Below are positions 17,987 to 28,154 of a stretch of DNA of 64,000 bases, one piece after another (positions within the stretch are counted from its first letter, which is position 1; every line of letters begins with the position of its first letter). The notes under the pieces are model-generated. The model saw only the letters and a program-made list of their open reading frames with translations, was not told where the DNA came from and did not search any database. The stretch spans positions 124,001 to 188,000 of the forward strand of contig OZ257146.1 of assembly GCA_965279255.1 (NCBI GenBank), read 5' to 3'. The DNA is from CAMFLJ01 sp965279255 (lineage in GTDB: Bacteria > Actinomycetota > Acidimicrobiia > Acidimicrobiales > Acidimicrobilacustridaceae). The position numbers and the translations under genes were made by a program.

Positions 17987-18523
17987 TCAGCCCGCGGGGG
18001 TCGCGCTCCGGTCCTCCGGCGCCTCAGTGGTGCCGTCGCCGGAGCCGGCATCGGCAGAGGTCCGCTCGGCGGGGGCGTCGTCCGCGGTGTCCCGCTCGGC
18101 GGTGTCGACCGCTCGCCCCTCCTCGACCTGGGTGGGTGCCTCATCGTCGCGGCGGGCGGCCCCGCGGTCGGGATCGATGCGGTCGGCCCGCAGGCGCGTC
18201 TGCTCGGCCTCCCGGGCCACGAGCGACGCCCGGTGCTGGTCGTCGCCGGCCAGGACGGCCTCGCGGCGGGCGTCGGCCTTGGCCATGTCGGCGATGGCGG
18301 CCTTCTCCTCGGCCTGCGCGGCCCGGAGCCGGGCCTCGGCGTCGAGGTGATCGGCCTCGGCGGCCTTGAGATCGGCCTCGCGGGTGATCTCGCGGAACTC
18401 CGTGCGCTGCCGCTCCCGGCGGGCGGGTGCGCTTCGGCGCCGCACGGCGGCGACGATCACCCCGATGACGATCAGGGCCACCACTGCGATCACTGCGATC
18501 AGGATCCAGGTCGAGCTGTCCAT
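17987..18523 (-). CDS. Single-pass membrane protein with coiled-coil cytoplasmic tail
   Basis: 178 aa from ATG 18523, preceded by GGAGG. Residues 4-28 are one transmembrane helix (STWILIAVIAVVALIVIGVIVAAV) followed by a basic RRR. Residues 30-115 are rich in Ala, Glu, Arg and Asp with heptad character (coiled coil). The acidic Thr/Asp/Ala C-terminus looks disordered. No enzymatic motif is seen. It resembles actinobacterial envelope or stress-associated scaffold proteins of unknown role and is divergent from the catalase gene, which may hint at a stress link. Confidence 0.7.
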   Translation of the reverse strand: MDSSTWILIAVIAVVALIVIGVIVAAVRRRSAPARRERQRTEFREITREADLKAAEADHLDAEARLRAAQAEEKAAIADMAKADARREAVLAGDDQHRASLVAREAEQTRLRADRIDPDRGAARRDDEAPTQVEEGRAVDTAERDTADDAPAERTSADAGSGDGTTEAPEDRSATPAG

Positions 18524-18697
18524 CGATGCCTCCGGGGGTGAGCACCCGGCGGAGCCGGGCACGGTCGGTGCGGCCGCGGCCGCCTCTCCTCCCTACCCAG
18601 GAACACGGTCGAAGAGTTCGTGCACGTGCCAGCCCGCGGGCGGGTAGGTCGTTCTGGCCCTGCTCGATCGAGCCCGGGCCAGGAACGAGGGACCACG

Positions 18698-20778
<2,081 letters not shown>

Positions 20779-20782
<4 letters not shown>

Positions 20783-21207
20783 CCCTGCAGCGGCCTGCGG
20801 TGGGAGGCCCGGACTCCGGCCAGATGGACCATGCCATCGCCCCGGACCTGACGGAGCTCCCGGGCCTCCGCTCCGCCATCGGCGGGTGGCTGCGGACCGA
20901 CCCCGAACACCTCGACGTCGTCGACGACGCCGTCCTGGTGGCCTCGGAGATGGCCCACATCGCCGTGCGGAACAGCTCGGCCGACCATCCGGTGGTGCTC
21001 CACCTGTGGCGCACCCACAGCATCCTGGTCATCGAGGTGGGCTTCCAGTCGGCGACGGCTGAGGGCGAGATCGCCGCCGCGCTGGAGTCGTCGGCCGAGG
21101 ACCTCGGCGTCCAGGTCATCGAGCACCTGACCGATCGCATGGTGGTCGAGTCGCTGGGCGGCACCGCCACCCTGCGGGGCACGTTCTCGTTCGCCACACC
21201 TGCATGA
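20779..21207 (+). CDS. Degenerate GHKL-type (anti-sigma-factor kinase-like) protein
   Basis: 142 aa beginning at GTG 20779 inside the katE stop. The length and pattern, LRSAIGGWLRTDPEHLDVVDDAVLVASEMAHIAVRNS and a later GTATLRGTFSFA, resemble the HATPase_c_2 anti-sigma regulatory kinases of actinobacteria. However, the usual E-x3-N-x3-H N-box reads EMAHIAVRN and no DxGxG box is visible, so ATP binding is doubtful. The coupling to catalase suggests a role in peroxide or general stress signalling. The family call is by analogy only. Confidence 0.55.
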
Positions 21208-21241
21208 CCCGGTCAAGGAGCTGTCCTGCCCTGCCGATGAG

Positions 21242-21280
21242 CACTTAGAGAGAGGATCCAACCTCTCAAAGTGGTTTTCT
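21242..21280 (+). terminator. Intrinsic terminator of the katE operon
   Basis: Stem CACTT-AGA-GAGAGG with CCTCTC-A-AAGTG and a six-base ATCCAA loop, followed by GGTTTTCT. It starts 35 bp after the GHKL-like stop and is one of the few hairpins in the window with a T-tract. Confidence 0.6.
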
Positions 21281-21331
21281 GCCAGGCTCTCCCTCTCGAA
21301 GGAGTGTCTGGACACGAGAAGGGTGGTCACC

Positions 21332-21748
21332 ATGACCAACACCATCGACGTGGGCTCGCAGGTCGCGCTGGCGGCACTGCTCGACACCGACTGCCTCGAG
21401 ATCGGGTTGACCGAGACCGCCATGTTCGACGACGCCCTGTGGTCCGGCGACGGCGCCTCGGAGCTGCTGGCCTCCGACCCTCGGGTGCACCAGCTCGTGA
21501 TGGCCGCGGTGGTCTCCCCGGGACCGGGCCTGAGGGCCACGGTCGCCGGGCGCCCGGACCTCGACGCCGTGCTCTACCCGATGCTGGCGTCGGACCCGGA
21601 GTGGGCGGTGCGCCGTCGGGTGGCGACGAACCACTCGGCCCCCGCCGCGGTGGTCGACCACCTCACCCACGACCCCGAGCCGGCGGTCCGCGACGCGGCC
21701 ATCGGCGAGATGCACCGCCGCGCCTTCCCGACGGCCCACGCCAGCTGA
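21332..21748 (+). CDS. HEAT/leucine-rich-variant repeat-like protein
   Basis: 138 aa. The C-terminal half has repeated helical units of about 24 residues (AAVVSPGPGLRATVAGRPDLDAVLYPMLASDPEWAVRRRVATN, then PAAVVDHLTHDPEPAVRDAAIGEM), resembling leucine-rich variant or HEAT-like repeats in which DP-x-x-x-VR ends each repeat. No signal peptide. ATG 21332 is preceded by GAAGGG; an in-frame GTG lies at 21323. Probable protein-protein interaction role; no specific function seen. Confidence 0.65.
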   Translation: MTNTIDVGSQVALAALLDTDCLEIGLTETAMFDDALWSGDGASELLASDPRVHQLVMAAVVSPGPGLRATVAGRPDLDAVLYPMLASDPEWAVRRRVATNHSAPAAVVDHLTHDPEPAVRDAAIGEMHRRAFPTAHAS

Positions 21749-21830
21749 GCGCCGCGGGACAGCCGCGCCCGCGCCCGTCGTCGGCTGACCGGGCCGGGCG
21801 TCGCCCTCCCAGCCGTGCCATCGTGCAGCC

Positions 21831-22478
21831 ATGACCGCTCTCCCGGCCCCGTCGGTGCTGTCCGTGAACGTCGGCGTGCCGCGCTCGGTCGAGTGGCGGG
21901 GTCGCCTCGTCACCACCGCCATCTGGAAGGACCCCGTCGACGGGCCCGTCGACGTGCAGGGCGTGAACCTCGTCGGTGACGACCAGGCCGACCGCCGCGT
22001 GCACGGAGGCCCCGACAAGGCGGTCTACGCCTACGCCTCGGAGGACTACGAGTGGTGGGCGGCCACGACCGGCCCCCTCGCCCCGGGCACCTTCGGCGAG
22101 AACCTCACGACCGTCGGCCTCGACCTCCGGGAGTGCCGCATCGGCGACCGCTGGCAGGTGGGGTCGTGCGTGCTCGAGGTCGCCCAGCCCCGTCAGCCGT
22201 GCTTCAAGCTCGGCATCCGCATGGGCGACGACACCTTCCCCGGCCTCTTCAGCGACGCCGGCCGACCGGGTGCCTACCTGCGGGTGGTCATGGCCGGCGC
22301 CGTCGCCGCCGGCGACGCGATCGAGGTGGTCGGGGCCGAGGAGCCGGCGCTCACCCTGGCCCAGGTGGCGGCCGAGGAGAAGGACCTCACCACCCTCGAG
22401 CGGCTCCGTGACGACGAGCGCGTGCCCGAGGGCTGGCGCCGTTCGGCCGCCCGCGCCCTCGGCTCCGACCGGTCCTGA
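21831..22478 (+). CDS. MOSC domain-containing protein (YiiM-like)
   Basis: 215 aa. The MOSC (molybdenum cofactor sulfurase C-terminal) domain is shown by HGGPDKAVYAYASEDYEWW, FGENLTTVGLDL, IGDRW and the cysteine motif QPRQPCFKLG. A 3-alpha-type C-terminus follows (LTLAQVAAEEKDLTTLERL). YiiM-like proteins reduce N-hydroxylated compounds using molybdenum cofactor, or carry sulfur; this copy stands alone. ATG 21831 has CATCGT six nt upstream and no ribosome site, so a leaderless start is possible. Confidence 0.88.
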   Translation: MTALPAPSVLSVNVGVPRSVEWRGRLVTTAIWKDPVDGPVDVQGVNLVGDDQADRRVHGGPDKAVYAYASEDYEWWAATTGPLAPGTFGENLTTVGLDLRECRIGDRWQVGSCVLEVAQPRQPCFKLGIRMGDDTFPGLFSDAGRPGAYLRVVMAGAVAAGDAIEVVGAEEPALTLAQVAAEEKDLTTLERLRDDERVPEGWRRSAARALGSDRS

Positions 22479-22605
22479 CGCCGACGATCGGGAGGGTCAC
22501 GGCTCCCGTCGGGCCCGGTGTCGGTGTCGTCGTGTGGCACGGAGGGCCGACCGGCTGCTTTCACTGAGTGAGGCCGATGACGGCTCGAGCGGCGAGGACG
22601 GGACC

Positions 22606-23088
22606 ATGGTGGCGGAGACCCAGGCGGGGAGTGAGGGCACGAGCGCCGAGCTGTCGGCGTTCGTCGAGGCGTACCTCCCTCGACTCCGTGCCGCGCTGTC
22701 GGCGTGGGCCGGGCCCGATCAGGTCGACGACGCCGTGGCCGAGACCCTCCTCCACCTCAGTCAGCAGCCGGGACGGGTGATGGGCATGGACAACCCGCGG
22801 GGCTACCTCTACCGGGTGGCACGCAGCAAGCTCCGCGGGTCCAGGCGGATGGTCCCTGTCCTGCCGCCCGTCCCGGCTGCGATGCAACCCGAGGTGGAGC
22901 CCGGGCTGCCGGCCGCACTGGCCGAGCTCCCGGACCGGCAACGGGTCGCCGTCTACCTGATGGCCGGCCTCGGATGGACGGCCCGCGAGGTCGGCGACGT
23001 GCTCGGCATCGCGCCGACCAGTGTGCACAACCACTACCGGCGGGGCCTCGAGAAGCTCCGCCACCGACTCGGGGAGGTCGCACCGTGA
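22606..23088 (+). CDS. ECF-type RNA polymerase sigma factor
   Basis: 160 aa. The region-2-like half is AYLPRLRAALSAWAGPDQVDDAVAETLLHL with NPRGYLYRVARSKLRGSRR; region 4 is LAELPDRQRVAVYLMAGLGWTAREVGDVLGIAPTSVHNHYRRGLEKLRHRL with a clear helix-turn-helix. It is short but complete. The stop overlaps the next gene's ATG by one base (TGATG), which puts it with a membrane protein, the usual arrangement of a sigma factor and its membrane regulator. The start is the first ATG with a nearby GAGG. Confidence 0.85.
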   Translation: MVAETQAGSEGTSAELSAFVEAYLPRLRAALSAWAGPDQVDDAVAETLLHLSQQPGRVMGMDNPRGYLYRVARSKLRGSRRMVPVLPPVPAAMQPEVEPGLPAALAELPDRQRVAVYLMAGLGWTAREVGDVLGIAPTSVHNHYRRGLEKLRHRLGEVAP

Positions 23089-24080
23089 TGCAGCTCGAAG
23101 ACCAGCTCCGCCGTTATGCCGAGGAGGTCGCCGATCCCGCGGCCGTCGGCCCAGACCCGACGGAGGTCCTCGGCGACGTCGGGGAGCCGCCGTCTCGATC
23201 GGCACGCCTGGCCCTCGTGGCCTGCCTCGTCGTGCTCGTCGCCGTGATGGGCGGCGTGCTGGTGGCCCGGTCCCGTGCCGGGTCGCCCGCCCCGGCCGCG
23301 GACCACAGCGTGACGGCCACGGTGGCGGGAGACCAGCTCGCCGTCTCGCTCACCGTCGACGACCCCGACGTCGCCTACGGCGACACCCTCACCGCCTACG
23401 CCGTGATCACCAACGTGTCCGATGCCCCGGTGACGGTCCTCGTCGATCCCGCCTTCCTGCTCCAGGTGGGTTGGGGCGGCTATCCGACCTCGGCCGGGGA
23501 CGACCACCAACGCTCGATGCTGGCGATGGTGGCGGCACCGTACGAGTCGGCGCCCATGGCGACCCCGGATCCGGTGCCGTCAACGGAGTCGATCGGTCCC
23601 GATCAGGCGGCACGGGCCGTGCTGGCGCCCGGCGAGAGCGTCCGCATCGATGCCGAACGGCCGATCGACGAGGCGGTTCGCACCGGGACCGTGGTGGTCT
23701 CGATCCTGCCGCAGGTCGTCCAGGTGGTGGACGGGCGCGAGGTGGTCGGCCCGGTGAAGGAGGTGACGGTGAGCGTGCCGGTCACCATCGGGCCCTCGCC
23801 GTCGGGCGTGCAGACCATGCCCGACGGTGTCGCCGCCATCCTCGCCGACCCACAGCTGGTGGCCTGGGGCGCCGCGGGCGACGCCAAGGGCGGCGTGGCC
23901 GGCGCGTTCGCCGGCAACATCGAGCGCAGCGGCGACGGGTGGCGGCTCCTCTTCGGAGCCACCGACGGAAACGCCGGGCCGGACCTCGAGGGCGAGCTCC
24001 GCCAGGTCGGCGGGCCCGGCTTCATCGCCCAGGTCGACGCCGCCGGTACCGTCACCGTCGAGTGGATCGCCTCGCCTTAG
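23088..24080 (+). CDS. Membrane-anchored partner of the ECF sigma factor
   Basis: 330 aa. The cytoplasmic N-terminus (about 1-40: MQLEDQLRRYAEEVADP) is followed by one transmembrane helix (about 43-62: LALVACLVVLVAVMGGVLVA), then an extracellular part with a beta-sandwich look, including ISP-like DPDVAYGDTLTAYAVITNVSDAPVTV. No zinc HxxxCxxC motif is seen, so it is an atypical anti-sigma candidate. Coupling to the sigma gene (TGATG, or GTGA if the GTG at 23085 is used) supports a role as its sensor or inhibitor. Confidence 0.65.
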   Translation: MQLEDQLRRYAEEVADPAAVGPDPTEVLGDVGEPPSRSARLALVACLVVLVAVMGGVLVARSRAGSPAPAADHSVTATVAGDQLAVSLTVDDPDVAYGDTLTAYAVITNVSDAPVTVLVDPAFLLQVGWGGYPTSAGDDHQRSMLAMVAAPYESAPMATPDPVPSTESIGPDQAARAVLAPGESVRIDAERPIDEAVRTGTVVVSILPQVVQVVDGREVVGPVKEVTVSVPVTIGPSPSGVQTMPDGVAAILADPQLVAWGAAGDAKGGVAGAFAGNIERSGDGWRLLFGATDGNAGPDLEGELRQVGGPGFIAQVDAAGTVTVEWIASP

Positions 24081-24093
24081 GCAGGCGCTCTGC

Positions 24094-25764
24094 TCAGGCG
24101 GCGCGGAGCTTCGCCTGCATGGTCGGCGTGAGCGGGAGGAGCAGCTCGGCGTTGTACGGGGTGCGGCCGTGCGGGTCGTCGGGATCGGTCCCGAAGATCT
24201 GCTGCGATGCCACGGAGTACCCGCGGGAGACCTCGGCCGGCGAGCCCGGTGCGACCGCGGGGTCGACATCGGTGGCGAAGATCGACAGCGTGCCGTCGTC
24301 GTTGAGCACGAGGTCGAACGTGCGGAACTGCTGGGGGAAGTCGCGCAGCGAGAACGTCTCGACCTCCCAGAGCCCGAGCTCGGGTCGGTCGGGGTCGGGG
24401 GAGGGGAGGGCGGTCACCGCGTCGAGGTGCCTGTGCCCGGCGACCCACAGCACCAGGTTCGGGTACTCGTGGAGCATGGCGATCAGCTCGGCCTCGGAGA
24501 CCTCGGACGCCGAGCTCCAGTTCACGAAGCCACCGGGCTCGTCGATGCCGATCGGGATGTGGGCGGCGATCACCATCAGCTCGTCGTCGGCCTGGCCGGC
24601 GTCGAGCTCGGCGATCAGCCAGTCGAAGCGCTCGCGGGTGAGCGAGCCGTGGCCGTACCCGCCGAGGCCCACGATGTTGGGGTCGGTCGTGCGCTGGGTG
24701 TCGTCGAGCGCGATCACCTTGACCGGCACGTCGGCCCGGGGGCGGAACGAGTGGTTGGCCCACTCGGCGTCGGCCATCTCCCTCGTGAAGCCATGGCCAT
24801 CAGGGCGCGAGGTGGAGTCGAGGAACTCGGCGATCCACTCGTGCTTGGCCAGCGTGTGGCGGTGCGGGTCGGCGGCGGTGGCGATCTGCGGGGGCTCGGG
24901 GAAGTCGGCCTCAGGGCCGATGCCGATGATGGTTCCGGTCGGCGTGCTGCAGTCGAGCGAGCCCATGTAGAAGCCCCGTGACGCGGTGCCGGCGGGGTCG
25001 CTGAAGATGTCGCCCATGTCGAGGATGTCGGTTCCGACGTAGGTCTCACGCAGGTTGTCGTCGGCGGGCATGACGCCCATCCAGAACTGATCGTGGTTGC
25101 CGATCGCCTGGTACCACGGGATCGTCGGGTCGAGCCCGGCGGCCTGGAACGGCTGCTGGTAGGGCTGCGCATCGGCGGGCACCGACCCGCCGTCGAGGCC
25201 GGTGGCCGGCACGATGAGCTTCCCGTCGAGGGTGTCGATGAACCAGCGCAGCTCGTTGCGCTGGGTGTTGTTGGCCGAGTCGCCGAGGGCGAGGCCGAAG
25301 TCGAACGCGTCGTCGGCATGCAACGCGTTGATGGTCTGCACGGCGGCGTCGAGGACGTGGGTCGTGTAGAGCATGACCATCGAGTAGGCGCAGATGGCGA
25401 GGGGGCTGCCGCCGCGGAACCCGATGAGGATGGCCTGGGCCGGCGACTCCTTGTCGGTGAGGTGGATGTCCGTGATGGTGAAGAACCGCACCAGGCGGTG
25501 CCCTCCCTCGCCCGGCACCGACGTGGTGCCGCCGGGCAGCAGCTCGAGGCGCCGCTCGTGCGGTGCCCCGGGCCCGTACTCCCATCGCCCGTAGCCGTTG
25601 GGTGCGTACTTCTCGACCTCGTAGGGGAGGAAGGTCTCGGCATCGGGCGGCGGCGGGATCGGCACCACCGTTCGCTCCGCAGTGGTCACCACGTGGCTGT
25701 CGATCGGGTGGGTCGCCTGTGGGCGCGCACCCGACGCTGGTCCTGGACCTGCGGCACCGGCCAT
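24094..25764 (-). CDS. Calcineurin-like metallophosphoesterase (TIGR03768-like)
   Basis: 556 aa from ATG 25764, preceded by AGGAGGA. Metal-ligand motifs appear in the expected order: ITDIHLTD, LALGDSANN, IGNHDQFW, IAAHIPIG and AGHRHLDA. The long insertions between them match actinobacterial metallophosphoesterases of the TIGR03767/TIGR03768 kind. No signal peptide is obvious. The substrate is unknown. It is convergent with the sigma/anti-sigma pair with 13 bp between stops. Confidence 0.87.
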   Translation of the reverse strand: MAGAAGPGPASGARPQATHPIDSHVVTTAERTVVPIPPPPDAETFLPYEVEKYAPNGYGRWEYGPGAPHERRLELLPGGTTSVPGEGGHRLVRFFTITDIHLTDKESPAQAILIGFRGGSPLAICAYSMVMLYTTHVLDAAVQTINALHADDAFDFGLALGDSANNTQRNELRWFIDTLDGKLIVPATGLDGGSVPADAQPYQQPFQAAGLDPTIPWYQAIGNHDQFWMGVMPADDNLRETYVGTDILDMGDIFSDPAGTASRGFYMGSLDCSTPTGTIIGIGPEADFPEPPQIATAADPHRHTLAKHEWIAEFLDSTSRPDGHGFTREMADAEWANHSFRPRADVPVKVIALDDTQRTTDPNIVGLGGYGHGSLTRERFDWLIAELDAGQADDELMVIAAHIPIGIDEPGGFVNWSSASEVSEAELIAMLHEYPNLVLWVAGHRHLDAVTALPSPDPDRPELGLWEVETFSLRDFPQQFRTFDLVLNDDGTLSIFATDVDPAVAPGSPAEVSRGYSVASQQIFGTDPDDPHGRTPYNAELLLPLTPTMQAKLRAA

Positions 25765-25822
25765 GGGGTCCTCCTGCGGTCGAAGCGACGGCCGGTCGAG
25801 GCCTCGACCGGCCCAGCTCTGG

Positions 25823-25828
25823 ACCGTA
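25823..25828 (-). promoter_or_regulatory. Minus-10 candidate for the metallophosphoesterase
   Basis: TACGGT on the minus strand matches the TA(G/C)(G/C)GT pattern seen at other starts. It would give a leader of about 50 nt that carries AGGAGGA. Confidence 0.35.
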
Positions 25829-25919
25829 CGTCCGGCCGGCACCTGCCAGGCAGGGCCTGATGGCCGTGATCTGGTGCTCCGGCTGAGGGTTTCGCCGTCG
25901 ATCCCGCTACAAGGGACCC

Positions 25920-26348
25920 ATGGCGACCTTCCACTTCCGTGCCCCCAGTGAGAAGCCGGCTCAGGAGTTGTTCGACTTCTTCGCCGACATGACCAACGCC
26001 AAGGGGTGGGACCCGAGCATCACCAAGGCGGTCCGCCTCGACGAGGGCCCCGTCGGCCTCGGCTCCCGCTTCGAGGTCACGCTGCGGGCCATGGGTCGCG
26101 ACCTCGTCCTGACCTACGAGGTCGTCACCTACGGGCCTCCCGGCAAGGTGGTGCTGCGGGCCGACTCGAGCCTGTTCGTCTCCGAGGACACCATCACGAT
26201 CACCCCGATCGGTGAGTCGACGGTCGAGGTCCACTACGAGGCCCGGCTGTCCGGGAAGGGTGCGGCGGTGCTGTTCGACCCGGCGTTCAAGCTCTCGATC
26301 GACCACTTCGGCAAGCAGGCCGGCAAGGAGCTCCGCGCTCAGCTCTGA
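25920..26348 (+). CDS. SRPBCC (START/Bet v1-like) family protein
   Basis: 142 aa. The N-terminus FHFRAPSEKPAQELFDFFADMTNAKGWDPSITKAVRLDEGPVGLGSRFEV is the typical polyketide cyclase/SRPBCC start, and the C-terminal helix FKLSIDHFGKQAGKELRAQL closes the hydrophobic pocket. It probably binds a hydrophobic ligand. ATG 25920 has TACAAG six nt upstream and no ribosome site. Its last 10 nt overlap the end of the convergent MFS gene. Confidence 0.8.
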   Translation: MATFHFRAPSEKPAQELFDFFADMTNAKGWDPSITKAVRLDEGPVGLGSRFEVTLRAMGRDLVLTYEVVTYGPPGKVVLRADSSLFVSEDTITITPIGESTVEVHYEARLSGKGAAVLFDPAFKLSIDHFGKQAGKELRAQL

Positions 26349-27745
26349 GGCGACCCGCGCCTCCTGAGGTGGTGCACCCCGACCACGAGCGGGGTGCGCA
26401 GGTGGTGGTGCATCCAGAGACCGCCGGCGGGGCCGCTGGCGCCGTGGTGGGCGAGCACCAGCTGGTGGCCCGGTGGCGGCGGTATCTCACCGCGGGCCCT
26501 CGCGCCTCGAACGGTCACCACGACGTAGGCCGAGAACGCCAGCATCAGGAGCCCCATCAGGCCGACCAGGCCGAACACGTCGAGGCTGCCGGCGAGCCGT
26601 CCGAACACCAGGCCGCCGACCGGTGCGAGGACGCTGTAGATGATCCCGTAGATGGCGAACACCTGGCCCTCGACCGCGTCGGGTGCGTGGATCTGGAGGA
26701 TGGCGCTGATCACGGACTGGGCGAGGGACAGGGCCAGGCCGACGGGGAGCAGCGAGATCGCCACCAGCACGTAGAGGCCTGCGCCCCGCAGCAGGTAGCC
26801 GCCGGCGCCGAACACGACGAACGCCCCTGAGCACACGAAGAAGGCGGCCTCGACGATCGCCGCCCGGTCGAAGAGCCGTTGCAGCCGCGTGATAACCCAG
26901 GCCACGGTGACCCCGCCGAGCGCGTAGCAGCCCATCACGAACCCGAGGGTCGTGGCCCCGGGGTCGATCTCCTTGGCCACGGCCGGGAGCAGCTGGACCA
27001 CGGGGATGGCGACGAGCGCCAGCATCGCCACGTTGCGGATGGCGCGCCGCAGCTGCGGTGTCGTGCGCACCACGCCGACGGTGCGGCGGAGGTCGCCCCG
27101 CCCGCGTCCCCGGCCGCGGGCCTGGGTGCGCGCCGGTCGGGTGACGGCGAGCACGACCACGAGGGGGATGAAGCTGAGCGAGTCGAGCACGAAGGCCCAG
27201 GTCGCCCCGATGCGGGACACGATCACCCCGCCGGCGACGGCGCCGATCAGGCCGGCGACCGAGCCCATGGAAGAGAACAGCGCGTTCACCGCGGCGAGCT
27301 GGTCGCCGGGGATGAGGTCCTTCTCGTACTCCTCCCACGCCGGGAAGACGAGGGCGCTCAGGCTGCCGGCCACCAGCGAGGTGAGGAGCAGCCAGTTGGG
27401 GCTGAGCACGTCGAGCGCGCTCATCACCGCCATCGCCGTGTAGCTCAGGGCCTTGGCCGTGTAGAGCCCGACGAGGAGACGGCGTCGGTCGTGGCGGTCG
27501 GCGAGGTGGCCGGCCCATCCGCTGAGCACCGCGGCGGGGAACGTGTACGCCGTCGTCACCAGGACGGTGCGCAGGAGCGAGCCGGTCGTTCGGTAGGTCA
27601 CGTAGGTGATGGCGAGGGCGACCATGCCGCCGCCGAGGGCCGACACGAACTCGGCGATCGACAGCCGCCGGATGCGAGCGTCGCGCAGGAGCTCGCCGAC
27701 GTCGGACGGTTTCGACGCAGGAGTGGAGGGCGTCGTGTCCGTCAC
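26339..27745 (-). CDS. MFS transporter (enterobactin-exporter-like)
   Basis: 468 aa with 12 predicted helices. The loop between helices 2 and 3 has GWAGHLADRHDRRRLLVGLY, the MFS signature, and the later half has LSLAQSVISAILQIHAPDAVEGQVFAIYG as in the MFS_3 branch of exporters. GTG 27745 is chosen because the longer open frame upstream runs over the divergent promoter region. The C-terminal tail is cytoplasmic and His-rich (LAHHGASGPAGGLWMHHHLR). The cargo is unknown. A four-codon ATG ORF (27756) ends in a GTGA overlap with this start. Confidence 0.85.
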   Translation of the reverse strand: MTDTTPSTPASKPSDVGELLRDARIRRLSIAEFVSALGGGMVALAITYVTYRTTGSLLRTVLVTTAYTFPAAVLSGWAGHLADRHDRRRLLVGLYTAKALSYTAMAVMSALDVLSPNWLLLTSLVAGSLSALVFPAWEEYEKDLIPGDQLAAVNALFSSMGSVAGLIGAVAGGVIVSRIGATWAFVLDSLSFIPLVVVLAVTRPARTQARGRGRGRGDLRRTVGVVRTTPQLRRAIRNVAMLALVAIPVVQLLPAVAKEIDPGATTLGFVMGCYALGGVTVAWVITRLQRLFDRAAIVEAAFFVCSGAFVVFGAGGYLLRGAGLYVLVAISLLPVGLALSLAQSVISAILQIHAPDAVEGQVFAIYGIIYSVLAPVGGLVFGRLAGSLDVFGLVGLMGLLMLAFSAYVVVTVRGARARGEIPPPPGHQLVLAHHGASGPAGGLWMHHHLRTPLVVGVHHLRRRGSPQS

Positions 27746-27861
27746 CGCCGAAGCATGCCCGCCTTCACTCGACCCGCCGCGGACCTGGCCGCCGAACCCC
27801 TTGATCGGGGCGGTTGACCGGCCGATGGAAAGGGTGCGCGCGTTCGCGCGGCGCGCGCGCC

Positions 27862-27867
27862 TAGCGT
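27862..27867 (+). promoter_or_regulatory. Minus-10 element of the Cys-rich peptide gene
   Basis: TAGCGT, preceded by a GC-alternating palindromic run (GCGCGCGTTCGCGCGGCGCGCGCGC, split by the TTCGCG centre). The predicted start is near 27875, giving a 30-nt leader with GAAGGAGG. Confidence 0.4.
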
Positions 27868-27904
27868 TACCCCTCGTCAACGACGACAACCGAAGGAGGC
27901 AGTC

Positions 27905-28069
27905 ATGATCAACGGCGATCATGCACAGCCGGACGACCACTGCTCGGAGCCGCACTGCGCGGCCTGCCAGGACAGAGGCTGGATCGACGACATGAGCACC
28001 GCGGTGCGCTACCTGCGCCGGTGCCCGGCCTGCTCTCACGAGCGGGTGCCCGTCTCCGCCTCGCACTGA
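27905..28069 (+). CDS. 54-aa Cys-rich putative zinc-binding peptide
   Basis: A short ORF not obvious to gene callers: ATG 27905 with a very strong GAAGGAGG ribosome site. It carries paired cysteines, HCSEPHCAACQDRGW and RRCPACSHE, which resemble half a DnaJ-type zinc finger or a small zinc ribbon. It has its own promoter-like element and ends 85 bp before the SDR start. Function unknown; small zinc proteins like this often act as adaptors. Confidence 0.65.
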   Translation: MINGDHAQPDDHCSEPHCAACQDRGWIDDMSTAVRYLRRCPACSHERVPVSASH

Positions 28070-28141
28070 GGCAGCCGCCCGACACCCTCGGGCACGGGAG
28101 CTGATGGATCGCACGCCCCTCGGGCGTGCGTTTCGTCGCGC

Positions 28142-28147
28142 TAGCGT
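28142..28147 (+). promoter_or_regulatory. Leaderless minus-10 element of the SDR gene
   Basis: TAGCGT followed by 7 nt and ATG 28155, with no ribosome site. Confidence 0.5.
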
Positions 28148-28154
28148 CCGCCTC

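Noticed and set aside
18600..18697. Sigma-B-like promoter (GTT...GGGTA) before katE
   Set aside because: GGGTAG is present but no matching upstream box lies at an acceptable spacing.
27743..27756. Four-codon upstream ORF (ATG 27756) ending in GTGA at the MFS start
   Set aside because: It resembles the coupled micro-ORFs, but the hexamer 7 nt before its ATG is AGTGAA, so there is no promoter support.
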